A DNA stretch of 19,052 bases from DAIOEK01 sp964600595 (GCA_964600595.1 CAZRKL010000036.1:1-19052); one strand, 5' to 3'; shown: positions 1-8,338, counted from the first letter of the stretch. Made by a program: numbers and translations. The notes: a model not told the origin generated them from the sequence alone.

Positions 1-606
1 AATATCGGATCCGGAAAAACCTCATTAACCGAACGGATGGGTTCCAGGTTGGGATGGAAAACAGCATTTGAATCAGTTTCAGATAATCCCTACCTTGCCG
101 ATTTCTATCGGGATATGAAGAGCTGGTCTTTCCATCTTCAGGTATTTTTCCTTGGTCATCGGGCTGAGCAATATCTTCAACTGTACAACAGTCCAGTATC
201 GGCAATTCTGGATAGATCAATTTTTGAAGATGCATTCATATTTGCCCGCGCGTTGAACCATATGGGAAACTTGAACGAACAGGATTATCGTACTTATTTG
301 CGACTTTACCAACTGGTGGTCAGTCAATTACCGACACCAGATCTGCTGATTGTCCTCCGAGCACCCGTTAAAACCTTGATGGATCGAATTCAAAAACGGG
401 CTCGGAACATTGAGACAGGAATAAGCTCAGATTACCTTTCGCTGTTGGATACTTTCTATGATGATTGGATGAAAGATTTTGATCTTTGTCCGGTACTAAC
501 CTTACAAACAGAAAATCTCGATTATGTTCACCAAACACGGGCAATGGATATTGTTGAACAAAAGATTCAAGAAAAGCTTGCTGGTAAGGAAGAAGTCATC
601 CTATAA
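1..606 (+). CDS. Deoxynucleoside kinase (dAdo/dGuo kinase family), 5' end outside window
   Basis: The protein phosphorylates a deoxynucleoside in the salvage pathway, in the cytoplasm. The open frame runs unbroken from base 1, and its first visible residues, NIGSGKTSL, are the Walker A loop of the deoxynucleoside kinase family, which normally sits within about ten residues of the N-terminus. The first ATG in view (base 37) therefore lies inside the gene and is not the true start; only a few codons are missing. DRSIFEDAFIFA is the family's substrate-site DRS motif, and RIQKRARNIE is the lid with its arginines. The visible length of about 200 residues fits the family. Substrate preference (dA/dG against dC or dT) cannot be read from the sequence. 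The gene ends 99 bases before the sigma factor gene on the same strand; since that gene has its own candidate promoter, the two are probably separate units. Confidence 0.88.
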   Translation, partial: NIGSGKTSLTERMGSRLGWKTAFESVSDNPYLADFYRDMKSWSFHLQVFFLGHRAEQYLQLYNSPVSAILDRSIFEDAFIFARALNHMGNLNEQDYRTYLRLYQLVVSQLPTPDLLIVLRAPVKTLMDRIQKRARNIETGISSDYLSLLDTFYDDWMKDFDLCPVLTLQTENLDYVHQTRAMDIVEQKIQEKLAGKEEVIL

Positions 607-647
607 GATTACAGCAATATTTTTCCGGGATTTTGATGAGAAATGTG

Positions 648-675
648 TGCAACCTTTTTATATTCGAAGCGTATA
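648..675 (+). promoter_or_regulatory. Candidate ECF-type promoter upstream of the sigma factor gene
   Basis: TGCAAC (648-653), a 16-base spacer and CGTATA (670-675) match the general form of ECF promoters, which have an AAC-containing -35 and a CGT-type -10 (for example TGAAAC-N16-CGTA for SigW of Bacillus). Transcription would start near base 682 and leave a leader of about 23 bases before the ATG at 706. An ECF factor that reads its own promoter is the usual arrangement. A housekeeping reading with TATATT as -10 has no good -35. The assignment is by pattern only. Confidence 0.5.
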
Positions 676-705
676 TTATTGTGACGACAGGTTCAGCAGG
701 TATAG

Positions 706-1302
706 ATGAGTGCTACAGCGCATAACGTTAATGAATCAAAAGAACATCCGATTGATCCGGCCAATTTCACGTCCATCGTGGAGCAATACCAAAAGCCGGT
801 TTTCAATCTCTGCGCGCGTATGCTGGGGGACGAAGTTGATGCAGAAGATGCAGCTCAGGAAACATTCTGGAAGGCTTACAAGAATATTCAATCATATGAT
901 TCACAACGCCCCTTCCTCACCTGGCTACTCTCAATTGCAGCACATTATTGCATTGATCAAATTCGAAAAAGACGGTTTGGCTCAGTCAGTATTGACGCAA
1001 TGCCAGATGACTTTATCCCCGATCTTGCCATGCTTCCAGAGAGCGCAGCCGCGCAATCTGAAGAACAAAAACGAATCAGGGGTCTTCTAAGCGCGTTGTC
1101 AGCTGAAGATCGGTCTGCAGTCATTATGCGATATTGGTATGACTTTTCAGACGAGGAGATAGGAAAAGTGTTACATCTTACTGTTAGTGCTGTAAAAAGC
1201 AGATTGTTTCGTGCCAGAAAATTAATGGCTCAAGAATGGTTAAAACAAAATTCCACCCAACCCCTTCCCGCCAGGAGGACTCATGAACCATCAGCCGTTT
1301 GA
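706..1302 (+). CDS. ECF-family RNA polymerase sigma factor
   Basis: This 198-residue alternative sigma factor directs RNA polymerase to a stress or envelope regulon. Region 2 is visible at about residues 24-95: the polymerase-binding part holds DAEDAAQETFWKAYKNI, followed by TWLLSIAAHYCIDQIRKRR for -10 recognition. Region 4 is at about 128-180: LSALSAEDRSAVIMRYWYD followed by the helix-turn-helix SDEEIGKVLHLTVSAVKSRL. There is no region 1 or 3, which is typical of ECF factors. The N-terminal 20 residues are an unconserved polar extension. The last 20 bases overlap the next gene, a zinc-finger anti-sigma factor, so the pair is translationally coupled. A candidate autoregulatory promoter lies just upstream. 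The ECF subgroup could not be assigned. Confidence 0.93.
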   Translation: MSATAHNVNESKEHPIDPANFTSIVEQYQKPVFNLCARMLGDEVDAEDAAQETFWKAYKNIQSYDSQRPFLTWLLSIAAHYCIDQIRKRRFGSVSIDAMPDDFIPDLAMLPESAAAQSEEQKRIRGLLSALSAEDRSAVIMRYWYDFSDEEIGKVLHLTVSAVKSRLFRARKLMAQEWLKQNSTQPLPARRTHEPSAV

Positions 1303-1819
1303 AGATTGGATCTTTGAAGACACCTTGTTGGAGGATCAGCGGATATCGCTGAAACAACATCTCGCTTCTTGCGATGAATGCCGCCATCTTTCTGAAGCCG
1401 CTAAAGGGGTAGATTGGTTGTTCAAACAGTCTACTGAAATGGAACCTGTTTCAGGCTTCAGCCTCAGGTGGCAAAAAACCGCAGAAAAAAGAGTGGAACG
1501 AGAACAGCAATTGGCAGCCTGGGTAGTATTCTCATCATTATTAACTGTCGCATGTGCTATCGTTCTGGTGAACTTTGGAGCTTTGTGGTTCCAGAACATT
1601 AACCTATACCAGATGTTCGTTGCCGGTGTGGTTAGGGCAATAAATCAAACTACCGTCGTGGTTGAATGGCTGGCTGCCATGCAATTCTTTGTATCTGCAA
1701 TCCCGGTAGGTATCTCCCGAATTGTTGGAATATCTTTGGGTGCTCTCGCTACATTCTGGGTATCTATCTGGATAGTCGCTCTCAGAAAGATTACTGCCGG
1801 ACAAAGGAGGGAAGCATGA
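1283..1819 (+). CDS. Anti-sigma factor with ZAS (zf-HC2) motif and membrane segments
   Basis: This is the membrane-bound inhibitor of the ECF factor encoded just upstream. The N-terminal 40 residues carry the zinc anti-sigma signature HxxxCxxC (His26, Cys30, Cys33, in HLASCDECRHL). Hydrophobic segments follow at about residues 74-100 and then across about 110-172, consistent with two or three membrane helices, so the zinc-binding head would be cytoplasmic. The 178-residue length is normal for the group, although much of the C-terminal half is membrane and little periplasmic domain is left for sensing. The start has an AGGAGG ribosome site (1273-1278) and lies inside the sigma gene. The stop overlaps the next ATG as ATGA. 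What triggers release of the sigma factor is not visible. Confidence 0.85.
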   Translation: MNHQPFEDWIFEDTLLEDQRISLKQHLASCDECRHLSEAAKGVDWLFKQSTEMEPVSGFSLRWQKTAEKRVEREQQLAAWVVFSSLLTVACAIVLVNFGALWFQNINLYQMFVAGVVRAINQTTVVVEWLAAMQFFVSAIPVGISRIVGISLGALATFWVSIWIVALRKITAGQRREA

Positions 1820-2832
1820 AACAATTCAAGTTGTTCGTATTTACTCTAATTGTGGCTGTATCTCTCATCCCATCTCCGGTATATGCTGCTCCACTAGAGG
1901 ATGATCAGGTTGTTATGGGAGGTTCATTTGTTTTAAAAAGCGATGAGACTCTCAATGGCAACTTAATTGTTATTGGTGGAACGGCAAGAATCGAAGAAGA
2001 TGCGGTGATCAATGGCAGTATTATCCTGGTGGGTGGCCAGGTTACGGTGAATGGCATTGTTGAAAGCAACATGCATCTATTTGCCGGCTCAGCAAGCATC
2101 TCTGATTCAGCGATCGTACTGGGAGATGTGTTCCTGGTTTCATCGGTATTAAACAAATCAGATGATGCGGATATTCGCGGGGAAATAAAAGAAGGCGGCT
2201 CACTACCTTCAGGATTTGTTATTCCTGAAAAACCTTCAACCATATCACCAGCCAAACCGGTTATTCCATCAGGAGAAGGATTACTTGGAAAATTAGCGAA
2301 TTTCATGGCTTCACTGCTTTCGATATTTTTCTTTAGTATCGTAAGCGCTTGTGTGGCGATGCTAATTGCGTTATTTGTTCCCAGGCATATCAATCGTGTT
2401 ACCAACGCAATCGTTGCTTCGCCATGGATTGGTTTTCTGGTGGCAATTCTCACCATAATTGCGTTTCCGATCATTGTGGTCATATTAGCTATCACCATCA
2501 TTCTTTCGCCAGTAGCAGTTCTAACAGCTGTTGCTCTGGCTCTCGCCTGTTACTTGGGCTGGGTGGCACTTGGAACTGAATTGGGAGATCGAATAGCACA
2601 TCTATTTAAAACAACATGGGCAGTGCCGGTTTCTGCGGGAATGGGAACCCTCATTATGGGCTTGGTGTTGGGGGTGATTTCTCTGATCCCCTGCGTTGGC
2701 TGGCTCGTTGTCTCTCTAATTGTCTTAATCGGTTTGGGTGGAGTCATTCTTACCCGTTTTGGCACAAGAATATACGAAAATACAGAGAATAAATCATCTG
2801 CATCACAATCCCCGCAAATCAATGCAGATTAA
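1816..2832 (+). CDS. Bactofilin-like beta-solenoid protein with signal peptide and membrane domain
   Basis: The predicted protein is 338 residues. I chose the ATG at 1816 because of the strong GGAGG at 1806-1810 and the ATGA overlap with the anti-sigma stop; an upstream ATG at 1666 in the same frame would read through the anti-sigma gene. Residues 1-24 form a signal peptide ending in VYA-A. Residues about 30-115 are short turns rich in N-G and G-G (LNGNLIVIGG, INGSIILVGG, VNGIVESN), as in bactofilin or polymer-forming beta-solenoids, but here the solenoid would face outward. A Pro-rich linker at about 130-158 leads to a membrane domain at 159-310 with about four to six helices. The tail is polar. 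Bactofilin fold plus membrane domain is seen as a group in Chloroflexota, but no precise function is established. Its place behind an anti-sigma gene suggests an envelope-stress target or sensor. Confidence 0.7.
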   Translation: MKQFKLFVFTLIVAVSLIPSPVYAAPLEDDQVVMGGSFVLKSDETLNGNLIVIGGTARIEEDAVINGSIILVGGQVTVNGIVESNMHLFAGSASISDSAIVLGDVFLVSSVLNKSDDADIRGEIKEGGSLPSGFVIPEKPSTISPAKPVIPSGEGLLGKLANFMASLLSIFFFSIVSACVAMLIALFVPRHINRVTNAIVASPWIGFLVAILTIIAFPIIVVILAITIILSPVAVLTAVALALACYLGWVALGTELGDRIAHLFKTTWAVPVSAGMGTLIMGLVLGVISLIPCVGWLVVSLIVLIGLGGVILTRFGTRIYENTENKSSASQSPQINAD

Positions 2833-2856
2833 AATAATGGAAAATTGGAGTAAATT

Positions 2857-3708
2857 ATGAAAAAGCAATTATTTCTTGCAATTGGAATACTAACCTTATC
2901 ATCTCTGGCTTGCAGTTTTACTGTAAACCTGCCTAATGTAGATACAATTCCAGAGACAACTGCGGCTATCGATGAATCAGTCCCATCTGGGATTGAAGAT
3001 GTTGTTCTGAGACTGGACATTGGTGCTGCTGAAGTTGAAATTGGATCAGGGGCAAAAGATCTGGTGAATGGGACGGTGACATATAATGTAGCCGGCTGGG
3101 AACCAAAAGTTAATTGGGACGGCGATGAACTGACAATTAAACAGGAAACCCAGGGCATAAAAGGATTGCCTTCAACAAAGATAACCAATCAATGGGATCT
3201 GCAGCTGGGGGGATCAGTACCCACTTCGCTGATTATTAATGCTGGAGCTTATAGTGGAAAGATGGAACTCGGTGGGCTGCCTTTGAATAGTCTTAGTATC
3301 GAAGATGGCGCAAGTACGAATACCGTGCAATTTTCTTCCCCCAATGCAATTCCAATGGAAAGCTTTACATATAATACTGGCGCATCTACCATAACCCTAA
3401 ACAATCTCGCTAATGCAAATTTTGCAGAAATGAATTTTTCCGGTGGTGCGGGATCCTATGAATTGGATTTCAGTGGTGAACTTCAAAGAGATGCCGAAGT
3501 TGATATTGAGGCAGGTGTAAGCACTATCAGAATAGTCGTTCCCGAAGGCACATCGGCAGAAATCAAAGTCAATGGCGAGATGAAAAACGTGAATACTACT
3601 GGAACCTGGACGGTGAATGGCAGCCGGTACTCAACAGAAGGCTCAGGACCCATGTTGGAAATTAACGTAAATATGAATTTGGGATCATTGGAACTGGTTC
3701 GAGAATAA
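2857..3708 (+). CDS. Toast-rack-like lipoprotein
   Basis: This 283-residue surface lipoprotein begins with a type II signal peptide, with lipobox SLAC and the lipid-bearing cysteine at residue 19. The rest is beta-rich with no further membrane segment. The start of the mature part, VVLRLDIGAAEVEIGSGA, and later strands such as SLSIEDGASTNTVQFS and EVDIEAGVSTIRIVVPEG, look like the repeated short strands of the toast-rack / DUF2154 / LiaF-C type beta-solenoid seen in envelope-stress proteins. I place it in that fold by resemblance only. The ribosome site TTGGAG stands about eight bases before the ATG. It is the last gene of the sigma-factor unit and is followed directly by a terminator. Its partner or ligand is unknown. 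Confidence 0.68.
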   Translation: MKKQLFLAIGILTLSSLACSFTVNLPNVDTIPETTAAIDESVPSGIEDVVLRLDIGAAEVEIGSGAKDLVNGTVTYNVAGWEPKVNWDGDELTIKQETQGIKGLPSTKITNQWDLQLGGSVPTSLIINAGAYSGKMELGGLPLNSLSIEDGASTNTVQFSSPNAIPMESFTYNTGASTITLNNLANANFAEMNFSGGAGSYELDFSGELQRDAEVDIEAGVSTIRIVVPEGTSAEIKVNGEMKNVNTTGTWTVNGSRYSTEGSGPMLEINVNMNLGSLELVRE

Positions 3709-3726
3709 TATTATTTTTGGTGAGTC

Positions 3727-3758
3727 AAAAAGCGTCAGCCTATGTGCTGACGCTTTTT
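3727..3758. terminator. Bidirectional intrinsic terminator between the lipoprotein gene and nadD
   Basis: A perfect 13-base-pair stem (AAAAAGCGTCAGC with GCTGACGCTTTTT) surrounds a six-base loop at 3740-3745. The A-run on the left and T-run on the right let it act as a terminator on both strands. It closes the + strand sigma unit and the - strand obg-nadD unit, and it overlaps the last bases of nadD. Confidence 0.9.
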
Positions 3759-4365
3759 ATTTCATTCTTGGAGAATAAAGATCGTGATTTTGTATATAGG
3801 TGTTTACCATTGGATTTAAGAACTGCCAAATATCTTCCCCTCTGCTCTTTCGAGCACGAATGTCGCTCGCGGATATTTCAATCAATGGCGTATTAAGAAA
3901 TCTCACTTTATTTTTCAACGAAGGAAGCCTTGTACAGATCGATTTCCAACCAATTTTTGCTCCCGGTCTCCGCATCACAATAATTTTGTCACACGACTCA
4001 ATAAATTCCACTGGCTGATGCCAGGTATGTAGATCTCTCAATGAATCTCCACCCAATAAATAAATAAGCTCATCTTCTGGATACTTTTGTCTCAGGATTC
4101 GCATGGTATCCAAAGCATAGTGTGGCCCCGGACGTGATATTTCTACATCACTTAATTCAAACCTGTGATCCAGATTGACCATATACTGAACCATTTCTTT
4201 TCGGTGTTCAATTTCAGAATGATCCATACCCAGTTTATGGGGTGGGATGGGTGTCAACATCCATAATACTTTTCCTAAATCTAACTGGCGCTGAGCCTCA
4301 GCTGCAAGTATTTGGTGCCCTATATGGGGAGGGTCAAACGTACCGCCAAATACGCCGATACGCAT
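3757..4365 (-). CDS. nadD: Nicotinate-nucleotide adenylyltransferase
   Basis: NadD transfers AMP from ATP to nicotinate mononucleotide to make nicotinic acid adenine dinucleotide, the step before NAD synthetase, in the cytoplasm. The N-terminus MRIGVFGGTFDPPHIGH is the family signature with the HxGH nucleotidyltransferase motif. LIYLLGGDSLRDLHTWHQP and ISASDIRARKSRGE are the second and third conserved blocks. I start at the ATG at 4365 because the AGGAG of the upstream gene's last codons sits five bases before it; an in-frame ATG at 4380 would add five residues and overlaps obg. The length of 202 residues is normal. It lies two bases after the obg stop, and the obg-nadD pairing is common in bacteria. 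Its product is also the starting substrate of LarB, encoded further right. Confidence 0.95.
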   Translation of the reverse strand: MRIGVFGGTFDPPHIGHQILAAEAQRQLDLGKVLWMLTPIPPHKLGMDHSEIEHRKEMVQYMVNLDHRFELSDVEISRPGPHYALDTMRILRQKYPEDELIYLLGGDSLRDLHTWHQPVEFIESCDKIIVMRRPGAKIGWKSICTRLPSLKNKVRFLNTPLIEISASDIRARKSRGEDIWQFLNPMVNTYIQNHDLYSPRMK

Positions 4366-4367
4366 TT

Positions 4368-5627
4368 TTACTCCTGCCACTCCAGCTCATAGTCACCTAT
4401 GAAAACTGAATCCCCTTCTTCTACTCCGGCTTTGCGTAATGCATCATCCAATCCCAAGCGTTCCATTAAACGCTGAAATCGCCTGACAGATTCTTCAGAT
4501 TCCCAGTACGTCATTGAAGCAGATCTCTCAATTGACTTACCAACAATCCGCCAGTGTTCTTCCTCGCGGATTATTTCAAAGCTCCCTGCATCATCCACTG
4601 GTTTGTATACCGGCAGTGCGCTGGGTTTTTCAGGTTCAGGAGCTTGAGAGAGCAGTTCTGCAGCCTTCCATAATGTCGGCATCAGATCAACTCGGGCAAG
4701 TGCTGATATGGCATATAGAACAACATTTTTTTTCTTGAAAGCTCGTTTTAGCGTCGCGACTTTTTCTTGAACTTCAGGTATGTCTATCTTATTCAAAACA
4801 ACCAGCTGTGGTTTTTCTCCTAATTTTTCATCAAATAACGCCAATTCATTATTTATCTGACTGTAATCAGCAAGTGGATCTTCTGATTCACCGTTTAATA
4901 AATGAATAAGAACCCGGCATCTTTGTATATGCCGGAGGAACGAATCTCCCAGGCCAGCCCCCATGTGTGCACCTTCTATTAGACCTGGTATATCCGCCAA
5001 TACCAATTGAGTATCACCCCGAAGATCGACCACTCCGAGGTTGGGTTCCAGGGTTGTAAATGGGTAATTATCAATACGGGGTTTTGCATTACTGACTGCT
5101 GCCAGTAAGCTGGATTTTCCGGCGTTAGGCATTCCTACAATGCCAACATCAGCAATCAGTTTTAATTCCAACCGCAACATTTTCTCTTCGGCGGGTTCAC
5201 CTTTTTCTGCTGTTCTGGGTGCCTGGTTACGAGATGTAGCATAATGCTGGTTTCCCTTACCGCCTCTGCCGCCCTTACATACAACCAGTTGTTGACCGTC
5301 TTCGACGAGATCACCAATGACCTCACCGGTTTCTGCATCAAAAATTATCGTCCCGGCAGGCACTTTAATAACATTATCCTTGCCATTTCGACCAGTCATG
5401 TTATTTATTCTGCCATTACGTCCATCTTCCGCGTTGTACTTCGCCTGATGCTGAAAACTATACAGCGTATTCATGTGAGGGGTGGCTTCGAAGACAATAT
5501 CTCCACCTCTTCCGCCATCGCCGCCATCCGGGCCACCTCTGGCAACGTACTTCTCACGGTGGAAATGGATCATTCCATCTCCACCTTTTCCAGATTTTAC
5601 AGAAATTTTCACTTCATCTATGAACAT
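4368..5627 (-). CDS. obg: GTPase Obg (CgtA), ribosome assembly and stress GTPase
   Basis: Obg is a GTPase that binds the large ribosomal subunit and links ribosome maturation to growth. From the ATG at 5627 the protein is 419 residues and starts MFIDEVKI, the usual Obg start. Residues 1-160 are the Gly-rich Obg domain (GGPDGGDGGRGG at 31-42). The G domain follows with G1 GMPNAGKSS (165-173), the Thr of TTLEPNLG, G3 DIPG (212-215), G4 NKID (279-282) and G5 SAL (308-310). About 345-417 is the C-terminal OCT domain. An in-frame ATG at 5654 would add nine residues that the family does not have. No Shine-Dalgarno is seen before either ATG, but TATAAT lies six bases before the chosen one. nadD follows two bases downstream. 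Confidence 0.96.
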   Translation of the reverse strand: MFIDEVKISVKSGKGGDGMIHFHREKYVARGGPDGGDGGRGGDIVFEATPHMNTLYSFQHQAKYNAEDGRNGRINNMTGRNGKDNVIKVPAGTIIFDAETGEVIGDLVEDGQQLVVCKGGRGGKGNQHYATSRNQAPRTAEKGEPAEEKMLRLELKLIADVGIVGMPNAGKSSLLAAVSNAKPRIDNYPFTTLEPNLGVVDLRGDTQLVLADIPGLIEGAHMGAGLGDSFLRHIQRCRVLIHLLNGESEDPLADYSQINNELALFDEKLGEKPQLVVLNKIDIPEVQEKVATLKRAFKKKNVVLYAISALARVDLMPTLWKAAELLSQAPEPEKPSALPVYKPVDDAGSFEIIREEEHWRIVGKSIERSASMTYWESEESVRRFQRLMERLGLDDALRKAGVEEGDSVFIGDYELEWQE

Positions 5628-5633
5628 ATATCC

Positions 5634-5639
5634 ATTATA
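5634..5639 (-). promoter_or_regulatory. Possible -10 box of a leaderless obg transcript
   Basis: On the minus strand TATAAT (5639 to 5634) is followed by six bases and then the obg ATG at 5627, so the predicted transcription start falls on the start codon itself. No convincing -35 box was found at the usual spacing, which leaves the call weak. Confidence 0.35.
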
Positions 5640-5773
5640 AAGGATAGAATCCATATGTGCCGGGTGAACATGAGAAAATATCAGGTTTTAGATAATTTTT
5701 ATTTATTTCTTTCATTAAATAATATATAGTTGTTATTATTATTGCCTCACAGACAATTGCAGGAGATTTGCTG

Positions 5774-8089
5774 GTGCGTTCGCTGAAGAAGTGGTTTCCT
5801 CCATTAGGAAAAACGGATGATCGGTTCATTCGCCGTGAGAAATGGACACGCGATATTTTACGATTGATGCTCATCATTCAATGCGCGGCTGTGCCAATAT
5901 TACTGATTCTGACCATTTTTAAGGTTCTGGATTTTAACAATACACTTGTCATCTACATCCTGATCGCTCTGACCATTCCTTTCTGGCTGATTTCACGAAC
6001 CAGTCATTGGAGATGGGCAAGGTATTTTCCGTCTTTCTTATGCTTTGGGCTGGGTATTTACGCATCATCAAGCTACCTGGCTCCATTAAGTCCACTTTTT
6101 TATGCGTTTGCTGTTTTTCTCAGTGGTATGCTGATGAATGTTCTGATGCAGCGGATCATGGTAATTCTGGCTATTTTGGCTTATGCCTATACCACCCTGG
6201 TTTTTCATGCAACAACACTCGTAAATGACCTTGGTGCAATTATCACCTCGCTGTTTCTTTTCGTTAGTATTGCAACCCTCCAGGAATACTATTACAACCA
6301 GGTAAACCAGTTGGTAACCCGGCAAAATGACATAAATCAGACTCTTTCAGAAGAAATCAGCCGTCGAAAAGAGTTGGAAAATACTCTGGTTGAGAGCGAA
6401 GCGCAACTCCGCCGTCTGGCTGAATATACAACAGACCTGGTGGCTGAAATCTCACCTGAAGGGATTTTCCGTTACGCATCTCCTTCTTACGAGGCAACTC
6501 TGGGATATGACCCCCAGAATCTAATAGGAACAAATGCGCTTGATATGGTTTATCCTGACGACCTTTCATATGTCTTGAGGATAATCTCTGAGGCTGCTGA
6601 AGACAAACAACCACATACAGTTCAACTGCGTTGTTTTCACGCGAACGGATCCATCATTTTCTTTGAAACCTCGGGGGCTCCATTATTTAATCAAAATGAT
6701 GAGCTTGAAGCTTTTATCATCTCCAGCAGAGATATCTCCCATCTCCATGTGTCTGAAGCCAGACGGATCGCCTCAGAACAAGTACAAGAGAATGTGATTT
6801 CATTTATCCCTCTGGGCATCCATATGTATAAATTACTCGATGATGGGAATTTAATTTTTACCGGGTACAATCCGGCAGCAGACAAGATCCTGGGAATTAA
6901 GCATGCTGCGCTCGTGGGAAAGCGAATAGAAGATGCTTTTCCAAACCTCGAAAGCACAGATATCCCGGATCATTACCGCGAAACAGCCCGATATGGAATT
7001 CCCTGGGTAAACAACCAGGTGATCTATACAGATGACAAAATCATCGGTTCTTATGACGTCCACGCATTCAGAACTACGGATATGGACATCATGGTACTGT
7101 TTTCAGATGTAACTGAAAAACATCATACCTCCGTTGCATTAAAAGCCTCAGAAGAAAAGTTTTCAAAAGCTTTTCACACCTCACCTGATAGTGTGAATAT
7201 AAACCGGTTGAAAGATGGTTTATATATCGACATCAATGAAGGATTTACCAAGCTTACCGGATATGACAGATTAGATGTAATTGGAAAATCATCACTGGAA
7301 TTAAACATATGGGCTGATCCTGCTGATCGCGATAGGCTTGTAATGGGATTGCGGGAAAAAGGTTATGTAGATAATTTGCAAGCCCAATTCAGGTATAAAG
7401 ATGGTTCTGTTCGTACTGGCCTGATGTCAGCCAGAGTAATTGAAATAAATAGTGAAATGTGCATATTATCCATAACACGCGATATTTCTGACCGGATTGA
7501 AGCAGAAGAGCAGTTGATACTTGCACATGAAAACCTCGAGAATGCATACGCAGACACATTGGAAGGCTGGGTTCATGCGCTTGATCTGCGTGAACATGAG
7601 ACGGCAGATCACAGCCGCCGTGTGGTCGAGTTAACCATGCGGATGTTAGATTTTTACAACTTCAATGATACCCAACGAAAAGACATCTACCGGGGAGCAT
7701 TGCTTCATGATATTGGAAAAATTGGTGTACCAGATGAAATCCTGTTGAAACCTGGACCCCTCACAGATGCAGAATGGGAAATCATGCGTAAACACCCCAT
7801 TTATTCACGTGAAATGATCGCGAATATTCCGTATCTGACTGCCAGTCTGGATATACCCTATTTCCACCATGAGTGGTGGGATGGATCTGGTTATCCTTCT
7901 AGAATTGCTGGAGATGAAATTCCATTACCTGCCCGCATCTTTGCGGTAGTAGATGTCTACGATGCACTTCTTTCTGATCGGCCATATCGGAAAGCCTGGC
8001 CAGAGGGAGAGGTTATCAAGTATCTTAATGAACAAAGAAACACGCATTTTGATTCTCGGGTGATTGATAATTTCTTAAAATTGGTATAA
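5774..8089 (+). CDS. Membrane PAS-PAS-PAS-HD-GYP protein, predicted c-di-GMP phosphodiesterase
   Basis: The predicted protein has 771 residues. I chose GTG at 5774 because AGGAG at 5761-5765 lies eight bases before it; the in-frame TTG at 5768 would be too close. Residues about 24-172 hold five or six membrane helices. A coiled coil (about 185-208) leads to three PAS domains at roughly 208-330, 335-450 and 459-575. The C-terminal part (586-771) is an HD-GYP domain with HDIGKIGVPD (HD at 645-646), KHP and HHEWWDGSGYP (698-708). This family hydrolyses cyclic di-GMP through a metal site; the metal-binding residues I can recognise are present, so activity is expected. There is no GGDEF or EAL domain. 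It stands divergent from obg, and the next gene shares its C-terminal unit. PAS ligands cannot be told from sequence; no heme or flavin motif stands out. Confidence 0.88.
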   Translation: MRSLKKWFPPLGKTDDRFIRREKWTRDILRLMLIIQCAAVPILLILTIFKVLDFNNTLVIYILIALTIPFWLISRTSHWRWARYFPSFLCFGLGIYASSSYLAPLSPLFYAFAVFLSGMLMNVLMQRIMVILAILAYAYTTLVFHATTLVNDLGAIITSLFLFVSIATLQEYYYNQVNQLVTRQNDINQTLSEEISRRKELENTLVESEAQLRRLAEYTTDLVAEISPEGIFRYASPSYEATLGYDPQNLIGTNALDMVYPDDLSYVLRIISEAAEDKQPHTVQLRCFHANGSIIFFETSGAPLFNQNDELEAFIISSRDISHLHVSEARRIASEQVQENVISFIPLGIHMYKLLDDGNLIFTGYNPAADKILGIKHAALVGKRIEDAFPNLESTDIPDHYRETARYGIPWVNNQVIYTDDKIIGSYDVHAFRTTDMDIMVLFSDVTEKHHTSVALKASEEKFSKAFHTSPDSVNINRLKDGLYIDINEGFTKLTGYDRLDVIGKSSLELNIWADPADRDRLVMGLREKGYVDNLQAQFRYKDGSVRTGLMSARVIEINSEMCILSITRDISDRIEAEEQLILAHENLENAYADTLEGWVHALDLREHETADHSRRVVELTMRMLDFYNFNDTQRKDIYRGALLHDIGKIGVPDEILLKPGPLTDAEWEIMRKHPIYSREMIANIPYLTASLDIPYFHHEWWDGSGYPSRIAGDEIPLPARIFAVVDVYDALLSDRPYRKAWPEGEVIKYLNEQRNTHFDSRVIDNFLKLV

Positions 8090-8338
8090 ACGTGCTGGAA
8101 AATCACTTATATCTTATTGTTTACATAGACGTATAATATTTTTACAATAGTTTTATTTATTATTCCGCCATTAATCGTCATAATAAATTCAGTAATAATA
8201 TTTCCGGTATTGCTTGAAAACCCATTCCAATCAGGATCAACGAGGTGGTAAAAATCCGCAATGTGCGATTTGGAATAAATAAACCGGAATTTATAAATCA
8301 ATAAACCATATCCTCAATCGGATTTTCATCTGATAATT
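8090..8338 (+). other. Intergenic region between the two HD-GYP genes
   Basis: This is 249 bases of AT-rich DNA with no credible gene or intrinsic terminator. TATAAT occurs at 8132-8137 without a good -35. An imperfect inverted repeat (ATTCCAA at 8224-8230 and TTGGAAT at 8270-8276, extendable by a few pairs with one bulge) encloses a small hairpin CGCA-ATG-TGCG. It could be a leader structure for the second HD-GYP gene or chance; I saw no known riboswitch class. Confidence 0.3.

Noticed and set aside
524..709. Small open frame between the kinase and sigma genes
   Set aside because: It overlaps the kinase gene in another frame, and its product looks like no protein family.
1349..1376. TGAAAC-N16-CGATGA inside the anti-sigma gene, resembling an ECF promoter
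   Set aside because: It lies within coding sequence for the zinc motif region and has a poor -10; most likely chance.
1666..1815. N-terminal extension of the bactofilin-like protein
   Set aside because: It would read through the anti-sigma gene out of frame; the strong ribosome site and ATGA overlap fix the start at 1816.
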